Shown piece after piece: positions 31,477-38,878 of a DNA stretch of 38,878 nucleotides. The notes under the pieces are model-generated. The model worked only from the letters and a program-made list of their open reading frames with translations, ran no database searches and was not told the origin of the DNA. Location: the NCBI GenBank assembly GCA_945877425.1, contig CAMCRZ010000025.1, positions 1-38,878 on the forward strand, written 5' to 3'. The number at the start of each line of letters is the position of its first letter. The first letter of the stretch is position 1. The position numbers were made by a program, and so were the translations under genes. This DNA comes from an uncultured Treponema sp. (lineage in GTDB: Bacteria; Spirochaetota; Spirochaetia; Treponematales; Treponemataceae).

Positions 31477-33084
31477 TTACGGTTGCTTCCTGAATTTCCT
31501 GACTGCAATTTTTAAAAGTGAATCTTTTGTTAAAGCCATAAGACCTATTCCGACTGTTGCAAAAATCAAAGCTGTTACGGCAACTGGAATTCCCTGTGAA
31601 ATAATCCGCTTGTGTCCTGCAAAAAAATCAACTAAAGGAATGCGCAAAAAGTAAATGCTTAAAGCTGCAGCTAAAGAGAAAACAATCAGTTTAGCGCAAT
31701 AAAAAATTGAAGATACAATTACAGATTTTACGTCTATGGTTGGAGTCTTTTTTAAGAAAACAAAAAGCATTACTGTGTTTACGAAACTTGCAATAGTAAG
31801 GGCAAGTGCAATTCCCTTTCCTTTAAGTGAAAAAACAAAAGCTGATGCAAAAAGAATGTTCACTCCGAAATTTATAAGCCCGGCGATTGTAGGACTTTTA
31901 GTATTCTGCTGTGCGTAAAAAGCCTGTGAAACAATTCTGTTTACTGCAATAAAAAACAAACCTATGATGTGAAAATTAAAAACTTCCTTCGTCATAAGGA
32001 TTGCATCTTCATCAAATTTTCCGGAAGCAAAAACTAATGTAATTAAATTTTCGCCCATTACAAGAGAGTAAAAAGTAATCGGGATAGAAATAAACGCAAT
32101 GAGTTTAATTGCAAGAGTAAGCATGCCGTTGAAATTTTCCCACTGTGATTTTTTTGCAAAGCCCGTTAAGTCTGGAAGTATGACTGTTCCAATAGTTACG
32201 GCGCAAATGCCAAGTATAAGTTCCTGAAGCCTGAGTGAATATTGGAGGGAAGAAACTACACCTTCACCGGCATGAGTTGCCAGCGCAGAAGATACAATGT
32301 CATTTAACTGATATCCAGCCATGCCGATTATAGTTGGTCCTACTAAAGCCAGAACTTTTTTAGTGCCTTCATTTGTAAATGCTGATTTTAAACTTGTAAG
32401 CCTGATTGTGTATCCGTTTTTTAAAACAAAGGGAAGTTGAAACAGACACTGAACTGTTCCTCCTGTAATTACACCGATTGCCATGGAGCGTGCAGGATTT
32501 TTTGTAAAAGGTGAAAGCACGTAAGTTGAAATAATTACAATAAGGTTAAACAAAATTGGAGTAAATCCTGATGGAGAAAAAATTTTCAGTCCGTTAAGTA
32601 TTCCCTGAAAAAATGCAGCTATTGAAATTACAACGAGGTAAGGAAACATTATCCGTGTAAGGATTACTGCTTCGTTAAGTGTTGAATTTGCATCGCCTTT
32701 AAAAAATATTCTTAAAATAAAAGGCGTAAAAATAATTCCTAAAGTTACGAATAAAACTGTGCAGAATGAAACAAGCGTAAATGTTGCATTGACAAAGTTC
32801 CGTGTCTTTTTTTTGCCTTCTTCTGTATCGTCTTCTATGTGATTTTTAAAAGTAGGAATAAATGCTACGGAAACAGAATTTTCTGCAAACAGTCTCCTGA
32901 AAAGATTTGGAATCATAAACGCTATTCCGTAAGCATCTGAAAGGTGAGTTGCCCCAAGAAATTTTGCTTTTGTCATTTCCCTTATAAGTCCAAGAATTCT
33001 TGAGCCAAGTGTAAGCACAGAAAGAGAAAGTCCCTTTGCCAGCAGTGATTTATGTTTTTGTCCTGATGTTGATTTAGTTTTCAT
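31477..33084 (-). CDS. murJ: Lipid II flippase MurJ
   Basis: 535 residues from the ATG at 33084; an upstream extension to 33201 runs through a dispersed repeat and is rejected. About 14 transmembrane helices of the MOP/MviN superfamily. The N-terminal signature is SVLTLGSRILGLIREM, followed by DAYGIAFMIPNLFRRLFAENSVSVAFIPTF, the canonical MurJ region whose arginines line the lipid II cavity. It flips the peptidoglycan precursor across the inner membrane and is essential in most walled bacteria. A good promoter ends nine bases before the ATG and there is no ribosome site, so the mRNA is nearly leaderless. The M24 peptidase follows. Confidence 0.93.
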   Translation of the reverse strand: MKTKSTSGQKHKSLLAKGLSLSVLTLGSRILGLIREMTKAKFLGATHLSDAYGIAFMIPNLFRRLFAENSVSVAFIPTFKNHIEDDTEEGKKKTRNFVNATFTLVSFCTVLFVTLGIIFTPFILRIFFKGDANSTLNEAVILTRIMFPYLVVISIAAFFQGILNGLKIFSPSGFTPILFNLIVIISTYVLSPFTKNPARSMAIGVITGGTVQCLFQLPFVLKNGYTIRLTSLKSAFTNEGTKKVLALVGPTIIGMAGYQLNDIVSSALATHAGEGVVSSLQYSLRLQELILGICAVTIGTVILPDLTGFAKKSQWENFNGMLTLAIKLIAFISIPITFYSLVMGENLITLVFASGKFDEDAILMTKEVFNFHIIGLFFIAVNRIVSQAFYAQQNTKSPTIAGLINFGVNILFASAFVFSLKGKGIALALTIASFVNTVMLFVFLKKTPTIDVKSVIVSSIFYCAKLIVFSLAAALSIYFLRIPLVDFFAGHKRIISQGIPVAVTALIFATVGIGLMALTKDSLLKIAVRKFRKQP

Positions 33085-33093
33085 AGTCAGAAA

Positions 33094-33122
33094 ATAATAA
33101 TCTTGTTGCAAAATAAAATCAA
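33094..33122 (-). promoter_or_regulatory. murJ promoter, nearly leaderless
   Basis: Minus strand: TTGATT (33122-33117), 17-nt spacer, TATTAT (33099-33094), then nine bases to the ATG. The expected leader is two or three bases. Confidence 0.65.
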
Positions 33123-33158
33123 CAAACAGAGCAACGCCCCAGCGTACTTGCCGGCAAG

Positions 33159-33243
33159 CTGCACATAAACGCGTATTCTTCTTTTTTAGAGCCAGCTGCA
33201 AAAGTTAAAGTTTTCACTTTTTTGCGGTGACCTTCTTGTGAAG
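33159..33243 (+). repeat. 85-nt dispersed repeat, copy D
   Basis: Gapless partner of 3006-3090 (62/85 identical by hand). It is preceded by a perfect 12-bp palindrome CTTGCCGGCAAG (33148-33159). It lies between the 3' end of the chemoreceptor gene and the murJ promoter. Confidence 0.6.
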
Positions 33244-33271
33244 TATAAGCTTACTGGCAAGAACGGCGGCG

Positions 33272-35362
33272 CTACTCAACCTTAAACTTGTCAATTTCCT
33301 CTGTAACTTCCTTAATGCAGACAGTATTTTCGTTGCCTACTTCATTTACCTGCTGCATGATTTTCCTGAAGTTTTCAATACCGCCGGTCATTTCACCCAT
33401 AGCATCGTTAATCTTTTCAGTACCGGAAGCAAGCTTTTTCATTTCATCAGAAATATCTTTACTTCCTTTTTCAATGGCAGAAGAACTGTCCTTAACTTCG
33501 CCTGTAATGGAATTGATTTTATGCATGGCTTCAAGAACTTGATCACTTCCGCTTTTCTGTTCGTCCATTGCACTTTTTATAACAGCTTCCTGAGAACTTA
33601 CAGTCTGGGTTGCAGAGAAAATAGTATTGAACTGAACCTTAAGCTGGTCAGAATCATCTTTCATTTCAGTAATCATATCAAGGAAGTGCTCAAGAGTTTC
33701 ACTGATTTTTCTACCCTGATTGTTTGAATCTTCAGCCAGCTTTCTGATTTCTCCTGCAACAACAGCAAAACCTTTTCCGCTTTCACCGGCATGAGCAGCT
33801 TCAATGGCAGCATTCATGGCAAGCAGGTTAGTCTGGTCAGCAATATTCTGGATAACCTTAGAAGCTTCAAGAAGACCTACAGAATCATCAGCAATTTTAT
33901 TTGCAAGTTCAACAGTTTTAGTAATAGTCTGCTTTCCTTTTTCAGCACTTTCCGTAAGAGAAGAAACATTGTCCTGGTTTTTATCAAGAATCTGGGTAAC
34001 AGAAGCAATATTGGCAACCATCTGTTCAACAGCAGAAGAAGACTGGGAAACATTATCAGCCTGAATAAGAATGCTTTTGTTAAGAAGTTCAATGTTATTT
34101 ACAATTTCATTTAAGTTAGAGTTAGCATGTTCGACAGCAAAATTCTGGTCGTTAACATCAGACTTAATTTTATTGATGCTGGAAGTAATTTCTTCAAGCT
34201 CATTGGAAGAAGACTCCATGCTCATGGAAAGATTATCACCTACAAGACTCATCCTTTTTGAAATATGAACAATAGACTTAAATGAAGTAGCAATCTTTTC
34301 AATAGTAAGGTTAAAATAATGAGCCAGCTGACTAAGCTCCTTGCCGGAAGAAGAAACCCTTACAGTAAGATCACCGTTGCCTTCAGAAATATTTTTAAGA
34401 GCGCCAATAAATTTCTTTATAGGATTAGTAATGCCAACGCCAATAACAATTGCAACAATAACAGAAATAACAAGACCAACAAGAATGCTCATCATAAGAA
34501 GCTTGAAAATCATTGAAGAACTTGAGTTTAAAGTTTCAACAGGAACAATCATACCGTAGTAAAGATCACAGTATTCAACAGCAGCCTTTTCAACAGTAAA
34601 CTCAATAAGCTGGTCGTTAAAAATTTCCCTTGTAACTTCATACTCATAATTTTTAGAAGGCTCTTTTAAAGAAGGAATGCCGAAATCCTTAGCCTTAGTA
34701 AGGGAAATATCATCATCAAAAGGATTAAGGACAATATTTTTTTCAGAATCGAAAATCAAAAACTTAATGTCACTCATTTTTTCAGAATCACCCAGGTAAT
34801 CTTTAAAAGCCCTTGGATCAATTTCAATCATGGCAACACCAATAGGATTCCAGTTAAAATCCTGAATTGAAGAAGAAACAGAAATTACAGGAAGCTCGTC
34901 TTTATTTTTGTAAACAGGAGAAAAATAAGTTTCACCTTCATTAAGCAAACCGATTTTAGAATACCATGGCATAGAACTTACCGTTTCATAATCAGTCCAG
35001 TCATCTTCAGGGTAACAGATACTTGTACCGTCATTAGTAATAACGCAGGCAGACATAATGTAACCGCTGGAATCAACAATGCGCTGTTCAAAATCATAAA
35101 TCTCATATTCGTCACAGCCTTCGTTCACTTTGTCCGCAAGCATTTTGTCATAACCGTTAATGTTGGAAAGAAAAGCATCAATGACAGAATCAGTAAGCCT
35201 CTTCACAGACTCCTGTTTGTCAGCAAAACTCGCAGCAGTCAAAGGCTTAATGGTCTTGTATATGGCAATACCCAAAGACGCAAGAAGAAGCACAGACTCA
35301 AGGGTAATGCCTAAAATAATTTTCTTAGAAATAGAAAGGGAAAATTTAACTTTTTTACTCAT
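33272..35362 (-). CDS. Methyl-accepting chemotaxis protein with dCache-type sensor
   Basis: 696 residues from the ATG at 35362, which has AGGAGA seven bases upstream; a longer reading to 35449 covers the promoter and is rejected. TM1 lies at about 13-35, a periplasmic double-Cache-like domain at about 40-300 (DSSGYIMSACVITNDG, PWYSKIG and PVISVSSSIQDFNWNPIGVAMIEID are typical), TM2 at about 310-335, then HAMP and a long signalling coiled coil. The tip reads [20 protein letters not shown]. The following VVAGEIRKLAE has Gly where nearly all receptors, including the one at 7950-9815, have Asp. dCache domains bind amino acids, organic acids or similar metabolites; the ligand here is unknown. Confidence 0.92.
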   Translation of the reverse strand: MSKKVKFSLSISKKIILGITLESVLLLASLGIAIYKTIKPLTAASFADKQESVKRLTDSVIDAFLSNINGYDKMLADKVNEGCDEYEIYDFEQRIVDSSGYIMSACVITNDGTSICYPEDDWTDYETVSSMPWYSKIGLLNEGETYFSPVYKNKDELPVISVSSSIQDFNWNPIGVAMIEIDPRAFKDYLGDSEKMSDIKFLIFDSEKNIVLNPFDDDISLTKAKDFGIPSLKEPSKNYEYEVTREIFNDQLIEFTVEKAAVEYCDLYYGMIVPVETLNSSSSMIFKLLMMSILVGLVISVIVAIVIGVGITNPIKKFIGALKNISEGNGDLTVRVSSSGKELSQLAHYFNLTIEKIATSFKSIVHISKRMSLVGDNLSMSMESSSNELEEITSSINKIKSDVNDQNFAVEHANSNLNEIVNNIELLNKSILIQADNVSQSSSAVEQMVANIASVTQILDKNQDNVSSLTESAEKGKQTITKTVELANKIADDSVGLLEASKVIQNIADQTNLLAMNAAIEAAHAGESGKGFAVVAGEIRKLAEDSNNQGRKISETLEHFLDMITEMKDDSDQLKVQFNTIFSATQTVSSQEAVIKSAMDEQKSGSDQVLEAMHKINSITGEVKDSSSAIEKGSKDISDEMKKLASGTEKINDAMGEMTGGIENFRKIMQQVNEVGNENTVCIKEVTEEIDKFKVE

Positions 35363-35437
35363 AATTCTTCTCCTGGTAAAGAATAAACTCAATTTCAGTT
35401 CAGCAGCTTCAATAATCTTAGTAATTTTAGCAATTTT

Positions 35438-35467
35438 AGTATAGAACAAATTTTTTTTCCATTACAA
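35438..35467 (-). promoter_or_regulatory. Promoter of the dCache chemoreceptor
   Basis: Minus strand: TTGTAA (35467-35462), 18-nt spacer, TATACT (35443-35438). It gives a leader of about 70 nt. No sigma-28-like flagellar promoter was seen. Confidence 0.58.
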
Positions 35468-35710
35468 CAGCAAAGAATTTTCAAAGCACAAATCAGCCCC
35501 AGAAACAAGATGCAGATTTTTTTATTCTCTTTTTTATGGAGCACAATTTTTCTCATCAGCAGGAATTTTTTCAGTTAAACAGAAAGGCAAAACGCATTAC
35601 CCGCTTTCCGCAGTTCCACTTCGTTCCATTGCTGCGCAATAAAAATGCTCCGCATTTTTCCTGCTCCAATCGGGGCTGGGTGCATCACCTCAAGTACATT
35701 TGTTAATAAA
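35468..35710. other. Intergenic region between divergent genes
   Basis: No gene. It contains dispersed element copy B (35594-35677, minus strand) with an internal perfect hairpin, and otherwise AT-rich spacer. Confidence 0.5.
35594..35677 (-). repeat. Dispersed intergenic element, copy B
   Basis: Read on the minus strand: AGCCCCGATTG (35677-35667), GCGCAGCAA (35637-35629), AAAGCGGGTAATGC (35607-35594), the same blocks in the same order as 737-845. Between the first two blocks is a perfect hairpin AAAAATGC-TCC-GCATTTTT (35641-35659), absent from copy A, so the interior varies while the end blocks are kept. Confidence 0.55.
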
Positions 35711-35739
35711 TTGAAAATGCTGCAAAGTTATGGTAAACT
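35711..35739 (+). promoter_or_regulatory. Promoter of the LolA-like gene
   Basis: TTGAAA (35711-35716), 17-nt spacer, TAAACT (35734-35739), 32 nt before the ATG. Confidence 0.65.
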
Positions 35740-35771
35740 TACAGGTGAATTCTTTTTATTAATGAGAAAAT

Positions 35772-36551
35772 ATGAAAAAACTTTTAACACTGGCTCTTGT
35801 GTCTCTTGGAATTGTTGGAACATTATTTGCACAGACAGCAGACGAAATTCTTGAAAAGTATCAGTCTCTTCCAGTGCCGCTTTATTCAACATCAAATCTT
35901 ACAATAGAAATGATTGGAAAAAACGGAAACCTTGAAGAAACACGTAAACTTGTTCAGTACGGAAATCACAAAGATGACGTTATCCGCACTGTATTCGACT
36001 TTAAGTCACCGCAGAAATGGAAAGACACACGTTTCCTTCAGCTTGAAAACAAAGAAAAAGAAGATGACAAATGGATTTACCTTCCGGAACTCCGCTCAGT
36101 TCGCCGTGTAAATACAGCAGAACGCCAGAAAGCATTTGTCGGACTTGACTTCACCTACAACGACATGACAATCCGTGACTACAAAAACGACAAAAATACA
36201 CTTCTTGGAGAAGAAACAATCGACGTTGCAGGAAATACATACAGCATCTGGAAAATAGAAAGTGTTCCTGAAAAAAGCAAAAACGTAGAATACGCAAAAC
36301 GCATTCAGTACATTGACAAGGCAACATACCTTCCTGTAAAAATCGAATTCTTTGACAAGCAGGGCCGCCCTGTAAAAACTTACACAATCGAAGCAATAAA
36401 GAAAGAAGGAAAATACCTTATCCGCCAGAAAAACCGCATGGTTACAGAAAGAACAGGTCATAACACAGTTGTATATGTTGATTCAATTGTTTGTGACAAA
36501 GAAGTTGAAGACCGCTATTTTACACAAAACTGGCTTTCAACAGGAAAATAA
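35772..36551 (+). CDS. LolA-like periplasmic protein (outer membrane lipoprotein-sorting family)
   Basis: 259 residues. Signal peptide MKKLLTLALVSLGIVGTLFA with cleavage before QTADE. The mature part is an unclosed beta-barrel of the LolA/LolB-like group. The stretch KWIYLPELRSVRRV followed by GLDFTYNDMTIRD is typical of the COG2834-like proteins encoded beside RND/MMPL exporters. Such proteins are thought to carry lipids or lipoproteins between membranes. No RND gene is in the window, but the next gene encodes an outer membrane barrel, so the pair may form the periplasmic and outer membrane part of a lipid-handling pathway; that is inference. True LolA function is uncertain. Confidence 0.78.
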   Translation: MKKLLTLALVSLGIVGTLFAQTADEILEKYQSLPVPLYSTSNLTIEMIGKNGNLEETRKLVQYGNHKDDVIRTVFDFKSPQKWKDTRFLQLENKEKEDDKWIYLPELRSVRRVNTAERQKAFVGLDFTYNDMTIRDYKNDKNTLLGEETIDVAGNTYSIWKIESVPEKSKNVEYAKRIQYIDKATYLPVKIEFFDKQGRPVKTYTIEAIKKEGKYLIRQKNRMVTERTGHNTVVYVDSIVCDKEVEDRYFTQNWLSTGK

Positions 36552-36663
36552 CAAACTTTAGTTTACTTTAGTGCTGATTTTTAACGAAGGTTATAGCCCT
36601 TTAATGAAATTAGAATTAAAGTATAACACAATTTTAATTTCTGTTGAAACGGAGAAAATAAAA

Positions 36664-38355
36664 ATGAATAAGAAAGCAGCATTTATTCTAGGAACATTTG
36701 TTTTAGGCACATTTGCTTTTTCTCAGGATTTTGATGATTGGGGAAGCAGCGATTATTCTGAGCCGCAGGTTACTGTAACAGGTTCAGTTGAAACAAACGC
36801 CCGTGCTTATGTAGCTCAGGAAGATTCTCAGGAAGAAAAACTTGATGTTCAGGACTGGCTTGTTGAAGGAAATGCATCTGGAAAGTTAGGCATTGAATAC
36901 AGCGGCAGCTCAACTGATGTTTCAGTAAGCCTTAAGTTTGACAAAAATTCTTTAGGCAGTTACAAGGAAGACATCCTTGACGAATTTACTGCCCGTGCTT
37001 ATTTAGGAAACTTCCAGCTTGAAGCAGGAAAAATGCGTGTTGTCTGGGGAAAAGGAGACAAACTTCACGTTCTGGACAACTTTAACGCCAACGACTACAC
37101 AGACTACATCATTCCTGAATACATTGACCGCCGCATTGCAGAACCAATGTTCCGTGTCGTATATTCAACACCTTCAAACGTAAAAATCGAAGCAGTTTAC
37201 ACACCAGTAATGACACCAGACAGACTTGCTTCAAGCGGCGTTTGGGTTCCAAAAGCAGCTGAGACTTTAACAGGAACAGTAACATCTAAAGCAACAAAAG
37301 GACTTACTCTGGCAGTAGAAAATCTTGAAAATGCACGTCTGGAAGCAGCAGAAGCTTTAACTTTAAAGGATTTAGCAGCAAAGGGAAATGACAAAGCCAC
37401 AGCAGCCTTACAGGATTTAGTTTCATCAGCAGCAGATGCAGGAAAAATCTCATATACAAATGAAGAAGTTGCAGCTTACATGGCAGCAAATAACGTAGCT
37501 CAAGATGTTGCAGTAAAAGCAATTCTTGGAATCAAATACAGTGATTACGTAGAAGATAGCCTTACTTCTGCAAACACACTTTACACTTACGCTTTAAGCA
37601 ATGCATCTTCTCTTGCAAGTGACTCAAGTGTTCTTTATCCTAACACAAAAACTCTGGAATATGGTCAGGCTGGTTTGCGTACAACATTTACTTTAGGCGG
37701 ATTTGATCTTGGCTTAAGCTATTATTACGGACACAACAAGCAGCCTTCATTTAACGCAGCAAAATTCTCTGCAGGCATGAACGAATATCTTGCAAAAGGT
37801 TCAATTTCAAAAGAAAACAAATTCTTAAGCTATGACAGGCTTCAGGTATTCGGACTTGAAGGAGCATTTGTTCTTTTCAGCCTTAATAGCCGTTTTGAAG
37901 TTGCATATAACTTGACAGAAGACATTGACGGTGACGATCCTTACGTTCACAACAACTCAATTGCATGGGTTGCAGGATTTGACCGTGACATTCCTCTTCA
38001 CAACTTAAACTTTAACATTCAGACACAGGGAAAATTCATTCTTGGCGGAGATGAAATCGAAAAGAACGGTTCTCTTGATGTTGACAACGACGGCAAAAAC
38101 TGTCATTCAAACAATAAAATCGTAGTTGACATTACAGATACATGGAATTACGAAAAAATCAAGCTTGACGTAATGGCTATCTGGGGAATTGAAAGAAGCG
38201 ACTTAATCGTAAAACCTTCACTTTCTTACAATATAAAAGACGGCTTTACAGTTACAGCAAGCGGAATGTACATTTACTGCAAAGATGAAAACAGCGAATT
38301 TGACGGCTGGCAGAACAACAGCTTTGCCCAAATCGGAATGAAGTGCGCATTCTAA
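36664..38355 (+). CDS. Outer membrane beta-barrel protein with alanine-rich insertion
   Basis: 563 residues from the ATG at 36664, which has CGGAG nine bases upstream; an earlier in-frame start at 36571 hides the signal peptide. Signal peptide MNKKAAFILGTFVLGTFAFS. The mature protein begins with an acidic segment and then barrel strands; WGKGDKLHVLDNFNANDYTDYI resembles the DUF1302-type porin signature. Residues about 190-332 break the barrel with an Ala-rich, helix-forming stretch (LENARLEAAEALTLKDLAAK and similar), after which strands resume and end in MKCAF with a terminal Phe. The insertion may be a surface or periplasmic domain. It lies 112 nt after the LolA-like gene, probably in one transcript, ending before the palindrome at 38461. 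Confidence 0.75.
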   Translation: MNKKAAFILGTFVLGTFAFSQDFDDWGSSDYSEPQVTVTGSVETNARAYVAQEDSQEEKLDVQDWLVEGNASGKLGIEYSGSSTDVSVSLKFDKNSLGSYKEDILDEFTARAYLGNFQLEAGKMRVVWGKGDKLHVLDNFNANDYTDYIIPEYIDRRIAEPMFRVVYSTPSNVKIEAVYTPVMTPDRLASSGVWVPKAAETLTGTVTSKATKGLTLAVENLENARLEAAEALTLKDLAAKGNDKATAALQDLVSSAADAGKISYTNEEVAAYMAANNVAQDVAVKAILGIKYSDYVEDSLTSANTLYTYALSNASSLASDSSVLYPNTKTLEYGQAGLRTTFTLGGFDLGLSYYYGHNKQPSFNAAKFSAGMNEYLAKGSISKENKFLSYDRLQVFGLEGAFVLFSLNSRFEVAYNLTEDIDGDDPYVHNNSIAWVAGFDRDIPLHNLNFNIQTQGKFILGGDEIEKNGSLDVDNDGKNCHSNNKIVVDITDTWNYEKIKLDVMAIWGIERSDLIVKPSLSYNIKDGFTVTASGMYIYCKDENSEFDGWQNNSFAQIGMKCAF

Positions 38356-38460
38356 AATATGGAATTAACCGAAAAAAATTCTTCTCGAAAAATTAAAAAA
38401 AACATACAAAATAAGCTGCCAGATAACCTAACTGGTAATGAAAGAAAAACATAAACCTTT

Positions 38461-38496
38461 ATCCAATTGTCAGTTAATATTAACTGACAATTGGAT
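38461..38496. terminator. 36-bp perfect palindrome between convergent genes
   Basis: Two 18-nt arms (ATCCAATTGTCAGTTAAT and its exact complement) meet with no loop. It lies between the 3' ends of the barrel gene and the RecG-like gene, so it probably ends both transcripts, though it lacks a clear T-run on either side. Confidence 0.6.
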
Positions 38497-38503
38497 GGCT
38501 CAT

Positions 38504-38878
38504 TTATAGGATAATTAGCTTTTGATTCTTAGAATTTAATTTATCTTCCGTATATTTTATTTTCTTTTCTGCTATAAGTTCAGCTATTGCATTTGAAACA
38601 GAATCTGTCAATTTTTTGTAATTCATTTTATCCACAAGCTCTGCTTTTGAAAGTGCTCCTTCTGCACTTAATACTTTAAGTATCAGTTGCTTAATTTCTG
38701 AAGGCTTTCTTCTGGATTTAGCAGAAGCATTATCTTTTTTTGCTACTGTTTTAGGTTCTTCTTTCGGTAAAAGAAATTCTTTATTCACAGGAATAGTAAT
38801 AGTGAAGAAAGACCTTTCTTCATCAGTTTCAAAATCAGGTGCTTCGGAACCATTATTTTTAAGGGCTCTTAAAATTGT
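38504..38878 (-). CDS. C-terminal part of a RecG-C-terminal/Schlafen-type (AlbA_2) regulator, cut by window edge
   Basis: The frame is open from the right edge: …ILRALKNNGSEAPDFETDEER and RSFFTITIPVN match the end of the HATPase_c_4 region (formerly called RecG C-terminal) that follows AlbA_2 putative DNA-binding domains. After a basic linker (KKDNASAKSRRK) comes a winged-helix segment (about the last 60 residues: KQLILKVLSAEGALSKAELVDKM), common at the C-terminus of these proteins. A GTG at 38788 is internal, not the start. Such proteins are widespread accessory regulators in gut bacteria with unclear targets. The N-terminal domains lie outside the window. Confidence 0.72.
   Translation of the reverse strand, partial: TILRALKNNGSEAPDFETDEERSFFTITIPVNKEFLLPKEEPKTVAKKDNASAKSRRKPSEIKQLILKVLSAEGALSKAELVDKMNYKKLTDSVSNAIAELIAEKKIKYTEDKLNSKNQKLIIL

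Noticed and set aside
33085..33201. N-terminal extension of MurJ by 39 residues
   Set aside because: It passes through repeat copy D and the promoter, and adds residues not seen in the family.

Overview
The window reads as chromosomal DNA of a host-associated spirochaete, most likely a Treponema of the gut or rumen type. This is inferred from low GC content, relaxed spirochaete-like lipoboxes, a FadL/OmpP1 outer-membrane protein, two chemoreceptors, a two-iron desulfoferrodoxin, a fermentative D-lactate dehydrogenase, and a uvrC / exported protein / repeat-rich TPR arrangement that recalls T. pallidum. A two-enzyme plant-glycan operon argues for a polysaccharide-fed gut habitat. No rRNA, tRNA, CRISPR array, transposase or phage gene was seen.

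Layout. Positions 1-1260 are accessory debris: a small frameshifted-looking ORF, a scrap of an Rhs/YD-repeat protein, and a GC-richer intergenic element. 1260-4750 holds a lipoprotein, a membrane protein with a C-terminal helix-turn-helix, and ldhA with desulfoferrodoxin. 4773-9815 holds a queuosine-precursor transporter behind a preQ1 riboswitch, a FabG-like reductase, a FadL-like porin and a multi-pass chemoreceptor. 9911-10612 is an oadB fragment cut at both ends, followed by argR, pgi and a second lipoprotein. 13645-20937 (minus strand) is znuA-znuC-znuB-gph, then mutS2 from its own promoter and two further HAD phosphatases. 21089-23595 is a promoter, a heavily structured leader and a GH43-GH27 operon. 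23597-30305 has uvrC diverging from an exported LamG/FN3 protein and a 1066-residue TPR/coiled-coil protein. 30295-35362 (minus strand) carries an M24 peptidase, murJ and a dCache chemoreceptor. 35772-38355 carries a LolA-like periplasmic protein and a beta-barrel. The right edge cuts a RecG-C-terminal/Schlafen-type regulator.

How the genes fit together. Central metabolism is glycolytic and fermentative (Pgi, D-Ldh, superoxide reductase). The two glycosidases have no signal peptide, so they should act on imported oligosaccharides. Metal uptake (ZnuABC), envelope building (MurJ, LolA-like, porins) and chemotaxis make up most of the rest.

The most notable observations are: (1) five hairpins, one a perfect-looking terminator, in the leader of the glycosidase operon; (2) a Cys/His-rich insertion in ZnuC just before the Q-loop, together with a palindromic operator on the znuA promoter; (3) several promoters whose -10 box lies 5-9 nt from an ATG with no Shine-Dalgarno, suggesting leaderless mRNAs (mutS2, the HTH membrane gene, znuA, murJ); (4) two families of dispersed intergenic repeats; (5) a MutS2 whose Smr LDLR motif is lost. 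All promoter, operator and RNA calls are by eye.
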